This document shows positions 47,120 to 58,053 of a DNA stretch of 64,000 bases, piece after piece. Position 1 is the first letter of the stretch; the number at the start of each line of letters is the position of its first letter. The notes beneath the pieces are model-generated. The model saw only the letters and a list, made by a program, of their open reading frames with translations, searched no databases and was not told the origin of the DNA. Made by a program: the position numbers and the translations under genes. The stretch is from NCBI RefSeq assembly GCF_010015615.1, contig NW_024468936.1, positions 3,951,663-4,015,662 of the forward strand, in the 5' to 3' direction. The stretch is from Cucurbitaria berberidis CBS 394.84 (Eukaryota > Ascomycota > Dothideomycetes > Pleosporales > Cucurbitariaceae).

Positions 47120-49239
47120 CTAAGGCTGTGACTGGATTGCACGAAGCAAAGAGATAACTGGAATAAGCTTGCGCAGCTTGTTCTTCTCCGCAGAGCGGAC
47201 GAAGTTGGTGTCCTGGCGCCTGAGAGGATTTGGCCCGATGGCGGAGATTGTGACGGTAGCACCTTCCTCCATAACGGGGTCGCAACAAACGACAGAAGTT
47301 TTCTTGCGTACAATAGGAGAACCGACGGGAGATCTGACCTTATCTGCAATTGGCGAAAACATTGCCTGCTTGCGTCCAATGGGAGAGCAGATGACAATAG
47401 GCCTATGGCCCTCCGCGGTGGGAGATGTAACCACGATTGGGTTGTTCTTGCCAACAACGGGCGAGCAGATGATGATGGGCTTCTTCTTTTCTGCGATGGG
47501 AGAGACAATGACAATTGTGCTCTTCTTGTTTTGGTTGAAGATGCTGACCCTCTCGGTCGTAACTGGAGTAGGCTCGGGAATGAGGAGCTTGGGAAGTGTA
47601 TTAGCATTAGCTGTAGAAGCCAACTTGCGCTTTAGGCTGAAGTAAGAGCCATTAGGACCATCAACCCAAGAGCCATCGTATTCTGGGCTTTCCAAAGCTT
47701 TCCTTGCTATCTGGGCGCGACCCAAGTACATGAACTCATCGCCCTCAACCTTGATCATGCAGTTGTGCCAGGGCGTTGGAAGCTGGAACTCGTAAACCGA
47801 GTTGGGCCCCAGACGGGACTCCAGGCAGTCGATGGCGCGGACCATGTTTGCGGGCAATAGACGGATAGCGAATTTGGGGCCCGCGTTATTATGGGCGTGA
47901 ATGGAGAGACGCACATAATTGGGAAGGAGAAGCTCAGTCAAGTTGGAGTATGCTTGGTTGCGGGACATCATCTCCTCAGCAACGAGAGCGGCAGTCTTCT
48001 TCTTCTGCTTGCCGCTAAGAGACTTGACCGAAGGGATATCGGCAAGATCCTCAAGCATAAAGCGAGTCTGACCACGATATAGTCCAAGCGCATCAGGCTC
48101 TTGCTCTGTTATCAGCTGGCGGATATAGGCGCGATCCGGTCCGCCAATACCTAGCATGAGCTTTCTGCATAGCTCAGCCTCACCAGTGAGTTTAGTCTTG
48201 ACTGCATGTGGCATCTTGTGCGAGTTAAGTAGCAGTTTTTGCAGGCCTTGAAAGCCGTCCGAGTCGACAGCGAATATGTTCTTGAGCCCCTTGAACTTGA
48301 TGGTCTGAACGGGACCAACAGTCTCAGGATATCGCTCTTTGTAGATCGCAGCCATACAGGCATCATACGTGTCAATCATCTCATCGTCAACACCGACTAG
48401 CACGAATGTTAGCACCTACTCCATCTTCACTGATCAGCATCGAGCTTACTGCAATCGGAGAAAACGTGGCCATCATTGATGACCCACATAGTCGCACCAG
48501 GCTCGTAAACTGTGTTGACCTCCTTAACGAAGTCATGGAGAACGTCCATGGCGATGTGCTCTGCAAGATCCGGCATGATACCGCCAACCTTGTTTGGGTT
48601 GGGCGACTTGCATGGGAAGGCAGGCAAGGCGAGCTGGATGGGAAGGTTTTTGTCGACATAACCATATATGCGGTTCAGGAAGACGTCTTTACCACAAACG
48701 TGCCATTGGTCATCCTTGGAGACGTTCTTGAGCGTGCGCTCGAAGATGGTGGCAATGGTGGCGCATGTCTCTCGGTGCTTTGCTGCCCATGGTGTAGATG
48801 ATGCCGAGATGTGAGCGAAGGGCTGGAACTCAGTCTCTAGGAGGACGAAGCGCTCTGCCCAGATGGTGAAACCATCGGCCTTGACAGACTTCGGTCGTGA
48901 GGTCAATAAGCCCAGGAATTTGCCATTATCGTGCTCAATCTCGGACACCTGAGTGTTGATTGCCTCGTGCTGAAAAGATGGAGGGAAATTCGAGCGAATG
49001 TTAAGAAGAGCGGGGATATCGGCTGTGATGTGAAGAGTCTTGATCTGCTTGCCAGAAGGGAGCCGGAGCGAAGTCCATAGTCCTTCAGTCGAGCACACAA
49101 TGTCTTTTAATTGTGCCCAAATCTCTGGTAGTGACTTGGAGTTGCTGCCCTCGACAGCCAGAAGCTCACCGCGGGAATTCCTCCAGTACATGGCCTGGAT
49201 GCAGTGGTATGTGGAAACGGCCTTGTTAAGAGGAGGCAT
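47120..49239 (-). CDS. DIT1: DIT1/PvcA-family isocyanide synthase with repeat tail
   Basis: Two exons, complement(47120..48396, 48450..49239), give 688 residues; yeast Dit1 has 536. The ATG gives MPPLNKAVSTYHCIQ; in-frame sequence further upstream starts only at GTG. Residues about 1-520 form the DIT1_PvcA domain, with TMWVINDGHVFSDC, LGLYRGQTRFMLEDL, the strongly conserved RLSIHAHNNAGPKFAIRLLP and TPWHNCM. Members turn the amino group of Tyr, Trp, Val and other amino acids into an isonitrile or formamide. Residues 521-688 are an extension with a 13-residue repeat (PIVICSPI type). The gene is divergent from a DIT2-like P450 across 932 bp, as at the yeast dityrosine locus. The substrate cannot be told from sequence. 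Confidence 0.9.
47235..47521 (-). repeat. 13-residue tandem repeat inside the isocyanide synthase
   Basis: It encodes residues about 556-651. Ser-Pro pairs recur at spacings 13, 13, 13, 10, 12 and 13, within a pattern like x-P-I-V-I-C-S-P-I-x-x-K-x. The repeats have diverged from one another, so this is not a recent slippage product. Confidence 0.85.
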
Positions 49240-50171
49240 TTTGAAAGAGTAACGAGGATTGGGGTATCCGCTAAAGTGAAGATGCAATGGAGCAGACAAA
49301 GGGAACGGCACTGAGAGAGATGAACTCTAGATGCTAGTCTTGGTGAGTGACGGCAGGGGCTGAATGGTGGACTGCATGACAAACACGTCGGCATCTAATA
49401 TATGGAAGAGACTCAATGCGTCTGGTCTCAGACATCACAAAGGCTACTGCTCTCTGCGGCCAATGCACAGCCATCCAGCTAACTGCGGATGGAGTCGTGG
49501 GCTGTCGGCACACCGACTAGCATGGCTAATTGTGGTGGCTTTCATCTCGCTACGACCTGGTCAGCTACCGCGATTGGACATGCAGTGTTCAACGTGTCGG
49601 GCGGCGGTGCTGGGGTTCTCAATGTTGTGCTCCTCCACTGGGAAACATGCCATGCTGCTGTCCGCTTGAAGTAACTTCCTGGCAGCCGCAGCAACGTTAC
49701 TGGGTCTAAAAAGAGCAGGGGCCAGCGTGGATCGTGGTAAGCCGCCTGACATAAACGCATGCTGTAGGATTCAGCGGGCCACAGTGTTGCAATGACTTTT
49801 CAGCTGGGTGGTCGTGGGCCGTCTCAAGAAAGTATGCACTGCTTGGCATGCATGATCTTGCGTCGGAGCTTCCGTGGCCCTGTTAGCTCGAACCATAGAT
49901 TGGTCCGAACCGCCAGGTTCTTTACCACAACCCCGAACGTTACCGTTCGACACTGTCTATTGTCTAAAAGTGGGCGCATAAGGCTGTTAGAGGCACGCTG
50001 GTCCCACAGGAGTGTTTGTGCCAGCCATTTCCCTTTCGATGGCTTCACTTTAGCTTGAGGGTACAGCCCCTAATGTAGGGTCGAGATACCCTATCATAGC
50101 GCTCCAGTTTCATATAAGCTCAGAAGGCGCTTTCTTCTCAGCATTCGTCAATTCGACGTTCGTTCAGCATC
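49240..50171. other. divergent promoter region of isocyanide synthase and P450
   Basis: 932 bp with no gene. It holds the CGAACG/CGTTCG inverted repeat noted separately. Confidence 0.6.
49934..49949. promoter_or_regulatory. CGAACG-TTAC-CGTTCG inverted repeat
   Basis: A perfect 6-bp inverted repeat with a 4-bp spacer, 223 bp upstream of the P450 ATG and about 700 bp from the synthase ATG. Such dyads suit dimeric regulators, but no protein is known to bind it. Confidence 0.3.
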
Positions 50172-51704
50172 ATGGTCTCCTACCTTTCGTTGGTCTTCGT
50201 GGCCGTCTTTGCGTCCTTCTTCGCAGTCTTCTCCTTTTTCGTCGCCCTATTCACTCCGCCTCGCAACTTCCCTAAGAATATTCCAACTATCCCGTTCTAT
50301 TATGGCCTTCTACCCCTCTTCAAAGATGTTGATCAATCTGAGCTATACCGCCAGTACCTGAAGGAGCCTCTCTCAAAGCACGGTGCAGTCAAGCTATTCT
50401 TCGGCGGACAATGGAACATCCTGGTGACCAAGCCATCGTATATCGCCGAGATGTTCAAGCATGAAGCTACCTATGCGAAGTCTGGCAACCAAGTCAAGAT
50501 CCCGCACAGTGTGCTCGCTGAGTATACGGGCGAGAACATCATCAGCGCCCATGGCGAGAAGTGGAGGCTGTACCAGGGTATCATCAAGCCAGCCCTGCAA
50601 GCTGACCAGGCTTCAGAGCAGATATGGAAAAACTCGAGGATCCTGAGGGGCATGTTTTTGGGCGACTCGAAGAAAGCTGCCGGCAATGGTATCCCAATTT
50701 ACACCCCACTCCATCGCTACGCGCTCGCGAATCTCTCCGAGGTTTTGTACAGCTCCAGCTTCGAGACACTACAGCAGATGGACGCCCCACTTCACACAGT
50801 TCAGATGAAGATCAAGCCCATCATCTTCCAGCCAGTTTTCATGAACTTCCCCTTCCTCGACTACCTACCCTTCAAGATTAGGAAACTCGGTCGCGTGCTC
50901 AACAAGCAGTTCCGCAGTACACTCCGCACCGCCATCACCAAGGGCCACCTTCAGCACGTCTGTAATGAAAATGACAACAGGAACGTCGCTTGCAGATTGA
51001 TCGGCTCGCACCGTGAAGGCTTGCTTACCGACAAGGCTCTTGACGATAATCTGGTCAGCACTTTCCTCGCCGGCCACGAGAATCCTCAGCTCGTACTCAT
51101 GTCACTCATGTATCTCCTTGGTGCCCACATTGAGGTTCAGGAAGCTATCCGCAAGGAAGTTCAAACACTCTTCCCCGCCAACGCTCCAGCCGACTACGAG
51201 CCAAAATATGCTGATCTTCACGATCTGCCTTTTCTTACCTCAGTCCTATACGAGTCAATTCGCATGTTTCCGCCGATCTCGCAGCTCATCAACCGTCGAA
51301 CCACAGCCCCTGTTATTCTCGGTAACAAGATCCCCGTTCCTGTAGGCGTCTACATGGGCTACAATGCATACTCCACAAACCGTGACATCGAGTTCTGGGG
51401 CGCTGATGCTGAGACCTTCAAACCCTCGCGCTGGGGAATCACAAATGATGAGATCAACCACCTCTACCGTCGCGCTAACTCAAAGGGATCATTCATTAGT
51501 TTCCATGGTGGAAGGCGAGCGTGCTTGGGCCAGAAGTTTGCCATGCAACAGCTGCGTATCACAGTTGTTGAGTTGGTGCGCGGATGCAAGTGGAGGGTGG
51601 ACGAAACCTGGGACGGCCGCATGACGCCTGCTGGCCCACTATACCCGAGGGGTCTCAAGCTGAAATTCGAATCGATCAACGCTATCTCCGAGAAGACACC
51701 ATAG
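50172..51704 (+). CDS. DIT2: cytochrome P450, CYP56/DIT2-like
   Basis: One uninterrupted exon of 510 residues. An N-terminal membrane anchor (LVFVAVFASFFAVFSFFVAL) is followed by a Pro-rich hinge. The I-helix motif is AGHENPQ, with Asn where most P450s have the proton-relay Thr; I recall the same AGHEN in yeast Dit2 (CYP56). The K-helix ExxR is ESIR. The heme loop is FHGGRRACLGQKFA with Cys451. It is an ER-anchored monooxygenase, expected to modify the product of the divergent isocyanide synthase; in yeast Dit2 couples two formyl-tyrosines. Whether it dimerises or oxidises here is open. Confidence 0.9.
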   Translation: MVSYLSLVFVAVFASFFAVFSFFVALFTPPRNFPKNIPTIPFYYGLLPLFKDVDQSELYRQYLKEPLSKHGAVKLFFGGQWNILVTKPSYIAEMFKHEATYAKSGNQVKIPHSVLAEYTGENIISAHGEKWRLYQGIIKPALQADQASEQIWKNSRILRGMFLGDSKKAAGNGIPIYTPLHRYALANLSEVLYSSSFETLQQMDAPLHTVQMKIKPIIFQPVFMNFPFLDYLPFKIRKLGRVLNKQFRSTLRTAITKGHLQHVCNENDNRNVACRLIGSHREGLLTDKALDDNLVSTFLAGHENPQLVLMSLMYLLGAHIEVQEAIRKEVQTLFPANAPADYEPKYADLHDLPFLTSVLYESIRMFPPISQLINRRTTAPVILGNKIPVPVGVYMGYNAYSTNRDIEFWGADAETFKPSRWGITNDEINHLYRRANSKGSFISFHGGRRACLGQKFAMQQLRITVVELVRGCKWRVDETWDGRMTPAGPLYPRGLKLKFESINAISEKTP

Positions 51705-54065
51705 CCTCGCAAACGGAGTGTAGGCATAGATTGACGCTGGTGGGACAAGCAAAGTACGATAGAAGGAGGTCATGCGTTCACTACGATATTGCATAGTGAT
51801 TGCGTTCGGGGTGGCTTAGCAGCGCCTAAAAACAGTGATGAATGAAGGTAGATCATCTGCGCATTGCTGTAATATTGGGGGGAAGGGTTTTTTTTTAAAG
51901 AAGATACCATAATTTGAGAGTATATTACTTTTAATACCCGACATTCTGAATTTGTGGTTTCACTATTCCAGCGATGTACTATCGTATTGACTACATTAAT
52001 GCTCGTCTTCCCCCGTCCTCGAGACTGTTTTCTTGCAAACACCAACGGTAAAGGCTACCGATGCAAATCAGGTGGCCAGGATACGACAAGGGTATTTATG
52101 GGTGACTTCGAGGATGAAGCAGTACCTCGAAGCGTCACAGTAGAGACTAGACAGGCGGGTATGTATATTAGAAACTGGTACGCCAGAAATTACTCTCAAT
52201 GTAGTGAATGTAACATGCGCTAGTCGGCTTTACGGTATTTTAGATTTCATATTTATGACTTCTCTAGATACGAAATAATTGTATCTTACATACGTGAAAT
52301 TAGAGCAACCAAATCCTAAATTTGTTAGCCTGTTGAGACGGAAGAGGGGTACACGTGTGAGAGGAGTTTGAATCTGGTACTGCGAAGAATAGATGTCTCT
52401 CTAGCACGCCACAATCAGGAACGCAATACGCGAGTTTGCTTCTTTGAAAATCGAGTGTGCGTTTAGTTTCCTAAGCTTGCTAATAGATGCTGCATGTACT
52501 AGACAACGTGATAGCTCTCTGTCGGTAAAAGTTCGCTCTCATCTCCAGGATGCGAAGTGGCCGTGATGTCAAGTCCGCTGAATTCATTGTCTATAAACTT
52601 TGAACGTGTTATATGATCAGATGAGATGCATTAATACCAGTGCCTCAGTCTTGCGGTGGTAGTTAGTTATGAAAATAATACTCCGATGAATACTAGAGTC
52701 TACTGGTAGAGGGGATTTACCGGTTTGTACTCTGTGTCTATTTTTTGTGATACCCCATCTTGTTGTCCATATAAAACTCTATAAAATGCTAGTCATTTGT
52801 ACGAGCCGCAAAAGATAACCTTGTCGAAGCTAAGGATGCGAAAAGATCGTACATCAAATGATAGTAGTACCTATCTTAGGCTTGACTTGAGATGAGAAGA
52901 AGAACGAGTTGATCGGCTCCATGTCCTGCCCGTTTACTAGCTGTTCGAGGATCCTCGTCGCTTGTTGAAGCACGACTTCAAGTTGCATATTCGTCAATAT
53001 AAGCCACCATATTATTCTCAGTGATGCTAAGAACTCGTGCATGTGCGACTGTTCTCGAAGTTCGAAGGTCCTGCATGTACTAAACCAGGAACCGATATAC
53101 TGGCTAGTGCTCACAGAAAATATGCCAACAAGCCAGGCCTCAGTTGCTCGGTACGTGAGAAAAGGGGCTTGAGTAAGGGTGCTCGAGTAAGGGTGCTCGT
53201 ACTGTATGACGCCAGAATTTGCAACGGTAAACCATACAAGGATTAGAATTCTCACCATCAAATCGGCTTGGGATAGACTGGCAAGGGATGCAACGATGCA
53301 CCAAAGTGTTGGCGAATGGTGACCTAGTCAGTGCTGGCAAAGTGGTGCCGCTAATGCCGCGCTAATAGGGTTCAGCCTCACATCTTCTCCAGCCAAGCTT
53401 CGATCGGTGATGCGGTGTCGTACGGGCGCTAGCAAAATAAACCCGTTTTGTGTATTAAAAGTTGCTTTGTTGCGCACGAACTTGCATCCTGCGCTGAAGG
53501 AGACAGGCACGCGAATCCCCCTCTCTCGTTAACAGCATGATCAACGTGTATTCCGGGTCGAAGATGGGTAAAATAGTTGCAGCGGGTCGTAAAGAGGCAT
53601 AAGCAAACGTACAAGAAGCGTTGAGGTCGAAGATACGCAACTACTCCCAACGGTAACGATAAGAGGTCATGATCCAGCATTTTGCGTCCATTGTTCCACG
53701 TGTAGAGAAAGCGTGTTATCATCAATACCGTGCTGGTGGATCACTAAACGTGGTCCTAAAAGAGAGGGGGGCTGGCTGAGGTGCACAAGGGCGCCGTCTA
53801 AGCTTCTCCTTGACTCCGCTCCAACCGCAGTCGGGATGGAAATAACTCATCATGTCGGCGCCCACTGGCTGGACGAGTAGGAAGAAGCGAGTCTGACATG
53901 GGTATCGATGGCACAGCTCAGTATCTAGAACAAAGGCTTTATTTGTGTGGTACTGCGCATGGTTGGCATGTAGGACGCTCCGATAAATAGGCAGTGCTGA
54001 AGCTGCCATCCATATACTTCAATCACAGAGTCCATCGTAGCTCATCTCGAGCATTATCCTTCAGC
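51705..54065. other. 2.4 kb gap inside the isocyanide cluster
   Basis: No frame with an ATG and family features was found on either strand. Parts are AT-leaning, so a lost gene or repeat is possible. Confidence 0.5.
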
Positions 54066-55632
54066 ATGCGTTCCCCTATCGACTTCGAGAAAGCGCATCA
54101 CTACGACCCGTGTCGTGGAAGTATTGACAGCGACGACTATCCCTTACCACCCTTCCTCGACGAAGCAGAACAATCATTGGCCAACAGTGCTGCGCATCCA
54201 CCACCGCCTCCTGATTATTCGGCCTTTTCGATTGATCGTAAGCGTTTCATTCTCGCTGTCGTTACAGCTGCGGGGTTTTTTGGTCCATTATGCGGAGCAG
54301 TTTACCTCCCATCTCTTAAGCTGTTCCAGAAGATCTTCAGTACCTCAGAAACTGCAGTAAATGGAACTGTGTCCATGTACATGGTCGTGTTTGCTATTGC
54401 AGTACGTATCTCAAGACTACATGGCAGGTGCGGTTCGCAATGCTTACATTATGTAGCCTCTCTTTGGTGCAGCGGCTTCTGACATTGGAGGACGTAAGAC
54501 TGTTTATATGTTCGGTCTTGGGAGCTTCTTGATTGCAAACTCTCTGCTTGCTCTGCTTCCGCCACATATTGTCTGGTTGTACTTTCTCCGTATCTTCCAG
54601 GCTTTCGGTTCATGCATTGTGTTCTCCGTCGGAGCAGGTACAGTAGCTGATATTACAGAGCCTGCGAGCCGTGCATCTGCATTGGCTTGGTTCCTCATGG
54701 GTCCTCAACTTGGTCCTATTCTTGGACCACTCATCGGCGGTCAATTTGCAACTGAGTCGAGATGGAGATGGGTCTTCGGTTTCCTCTCGCTCACTAGTCT
54801 TCCTGTCTACTTCGCCATTGTTTTCTGCATGCCAGAGACTCTGCGATCGCTCGTCGGAAATGGCACTGCTCTTGCACACCAGCCCTGGTTCTCGATTCCC
54901 AAGTTTCGAACCAAGCCATGCACAGACTCAAAAGTCCCTAAGGCTCCTCGACCGTCGTTCCGCAAATTCATACATCTTCTCAAGTACCCTCCTCACCTGA
55001 TCGTCTCATTCAATGGTGCTTTCCAGTTTGCCGGTCTGTACGGGATGTATATATCATTTCCTACGATATGGATCGAAGGTTACAACTGGACTACCGCGAA
55101 AGTCGGTTACGGGTTCCTCTGCCCTGGTATGGCCATGTTCATCAGTTCAGTCTTCGTCGGTCGCATGTCTGATTACATGCGGAAGAAGGCTATAACAGAC
55201 AGCCCCGATGGCAAAGTCGCACCCGAGCGAAGAATCGCAATTCAGATTCCCGGATTCATCATTGCCGCTGCGGGAAAGATCATGTTTGGATGGTTCACAC
55301 AGAATCGCGTGCATCCAGCAGCAGGCCTCTTCGCCGCCGCTGTTGCAGCGGCTGGTGTTTCTGTGGTCTTCGTTACCAGCACGTCCTTCCAAACTGAGTG
55401 CGACCCGGCCCAGACTGCCAGCTTGGTCGCTCTAGGAGGGTTTCTTCGTAATGTCTCTGCAGCAATTTGTGCCGCTATTATGGGCAGCATCCTCGATGGG
55501 ATGGGTTGGGGCTGGGCCTTTACCGGCCTCGGTATCCTTGACCTCATCTGCATTCCAGGCATCATCCTGATCATGATCCGAGGAGCGAAGTTCCGTGAGG
55601 CACTGAAGCGAGAGCAGCAGCTGAACAAGTAG
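54066..55632 (+). CDS. MFS transporter, DHA1 type (Dtr1/Qdr-like)
   Basis: Two exons (54066..54401, 54457..55632) give 503 residues. The ATG MRSPIDFEKAHHYD is the first; earlier in-frame sequence starts at GTG. A hydrophilic N-terminus of about 60 residues precedes 12 spans. Motif A appears as DIGGRKTV in the loop after span 2. Span 5 carries the antiporter-like GPQLGPILGPLIGG. Drug:H+ antiporters of the DHA1 family include yeast Dtr1, which exports bisformyl-dityrosine. Its position beside the synthase and P450 suggests that it exports the cluster product. Confidence 0.88.
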
Positions 55633-56056
55633 ACCGAAGTGGCTGGCTGACTGCAAGTTTCGGCTCTAGGCTGAAGGTCCTCACGGCTGAGGCCACAATC
55701 AAAATATTTGTTTTTATGCATAGCGCGGCGTTGGCGGCCATCTCGCATTTACAACTTGCCTCGCACACTAACGACATGTAAATTGAATCGAACCACATCA
55801 AGCCATGTGCGACGGATGTACGACAAGTTGAATGGCTTGTGATGTTGTGAAAGTTGAGGATGCATATTCGACCTACCTCTTGCGCACTAGTCCATGAACG
55901 GGCCGATACCAAAGTCTAGATTGATCACACTCAAAACCAATGATGCAGTGCTTGTTCGGCATGCTGCTAAGTCATATTTAAAGCGTTCATTTAGCACCGC
56001 TCTGCAATATGCCAATGAACTAATAAGCACCTATATTACAACTTTCTTCTGGGTTC
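55633..56056. other. convergent 3' spacer, MFS / GH5
   Basis: 424 bp, no feature seen. Confidence 0.55.
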
Positions 56057-57629
56057 TCAATAGCCTGTGCTGTTTTTCCCATGCTCCTTGATCCACTTCG
56101 CAATAATCCTTTGCTGTTTTGAAACGATGTCCATCGCTTGGTCGATATCATACAAATCGTACCACCCTGGACTCTCGTGTGGCGGATCGCCGGCCCATAC
56201 CATACCGAACTCATTAACGTGCTGCGTCTCAGGACGATATATTCCGCCGTATGCCCATGGCGAAGTACCAATGTAAGCTCCTCCGTTGCGGAAGTCGTTC
56301 ATTACTGTACCGATGATCGTCTGTATGTATATAAGTAGCTGTATACTAAGGTTTGCTAATGGAGGCTTACCTTGAAGTACGCGTCTTTGTGGGACGTCGA
56401 TGCACTGCTGAGATACGGATACTCCTTGTTCTTGTTCTCCCAGTTATCTCTCGCCATACCAAATTCTTCGAGAAAAACGGGCTTTCCAATATCAACTGCC
56501 CACCGACTTGTATTCCGCATGAAGTTCTTTGCAAAATCTTGCGCTGCCTTCAAGTTCGCCTCACTAGAGTCGTACATGTTGTAAATGCCCCAATTTTGGA
56601 CCCAGCAATGCGTCGTTGCATAGTCTACGGTAGAGAAGTTGTGCACTTTCTTGAAGTAATATTCACCTTGCTTACTTTCAAGGCCAACGCTAATGAGCTG
56701 TTTTGGCGCCAGTGAGCGTATAAACGACGAGATGCGATCTACCCATGGGAATAGAAGGTCATTTGGATTTGGATCAAGGCCAAAGTGGTTAGTTGCATCG
56801 CGAGGATCTGAGGCTTGGGGCTCGTTTGCAAGCTGCCACGTCATAATAGTCGGATCTTCAGTGTACAGCCGACCATTTACAGTGTTCCGCCGGCTCATTA
56901 CAGTCTTGATGTGGTTTTTGTACCATTTCTCCGCTTGATCATTGCTGTAGATTCTGTTCGCAAAATGCGTGAACTTGTCGTATGGTACAGCGTCTATTCC
57001 CTCGGTCGTGTAGTTGCCCCACCCTGTACCGGGAGTGTTGCGTTGAGGTGGTGCAGTAAGGTTCCAGGAAGAAGGATAAGGTATTTGGGTGTCGTTCGTT
57101 GCCCACGACACGAACTGTGCAAACCCACCGCTCCATTGCCATTCGTTACCCAGTGTCATAGTAGCTCGCATCCCGCGCTTCGACATCTCAGCGAGGCAGA
57201 TGTCTAGTCCCTTGAACACAGGCTCATTGTAATGTCCTGGTGCCTCTAGAAGAGGTGGGTTCATTCTGAATGGTTGAGGTGTGGGGGCTCCCTCTGAGGA
57301 CGCCATGATGCGAAGGTGGTTGATACCTTTGCCAGCCATCTGATCGAGCTCAGTGATTAAGCGTGAGTGGTTTCCCCCAGAAGAGGAACTAGCTGCTAGG
57401 TTCATACAAGCCCAGTAATTGATGCCTAGTTTCATATTAGTTTGAGTCATTCTTGATGGATGAATGATTGTGCATTACCAGTGAGGTAGTGCAAACCCTT
57501 CGAATCATACAGCCTCAGCCCATCGACATACACAAAGTCATCTTTATCGATGGCGTGGCTCTTTCTACCTCGTGGCACAGCGGTGCCTGCTGCCAGCGAA
57601 GCCAAAAGTAACTGTACGGCTGCCCTCAT
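56057..57629 (-). CDS. secreted GH5 endo-beta-1,4-mannanase
   Basis: Three exons, complement(56057..56320, 56371..57425, 57479..57629), give 489 residues. A signal peptide (MRAAVQLLLASLAAGTAVPR) leads into FVYVDGLRLYDSKGLHYLTG and INYWACMNLAA, the usual opening of subfamily GH5_7. The acid/base Glu252 is in MTWQLANEPQ and the nucleophile Glu371 in KPVFLEEFG. HCWVQNWGIYN and GTSPWAYGGIYRP line the barrel. No separate carbohydrate-binding module is present. It should cleave mannan in plant hemicellulose. The last exon is needed to complete the TIM barrel. Confidence 0.92.
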
Positions 57630-58053
57630 CTTTGTCGTCGTGTCTCATTCGTGAATCTAGATCGGGCTGTGGTAGAAATCAGCAAATGACTCTGAGGTAT
57701 CACGTCGGACCTTTTATATCAACCCCGAGGGTGCGGTCCGATATTGGTAAGAACGGCCGATTGTTGACATCATGGCGGGTAAAGAATGTCCCGACCTACT
57801 ATATTAGGCGAAGCGGAGTCCCTCAATGTGGGGTAAATCGGTTTCTGCGGAAAACCTGACGTGGATTAGGGTGATCCACGTTCAGTGGCCCGAGAGCCGC
57901 GTCACAGTAGAGATCGTTTCGGGTTTTTGGCGAGCGAGCAGTAATACATAACGCAGGTCAGAAGTGACTGACAACCAGTAAAACCTTAATTGTGAAACAT
58001 GCTATCATCACTAAAGTTCTAGGTTTACAATATTAGCCTCTGTATCTCGTCTC
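57630..58053. other. spacer between two minus-strand genes
   Basis: 424 bp holding the GH5 promoter. Nothing else recognised. Confidence 0.55.

Noticed and set aside
51954..52223. 89-codon frame with a signal-like start, possible small secreted protein
   Set aside because: It begins at GTG with no ATG nearby, and nothing else supports it.
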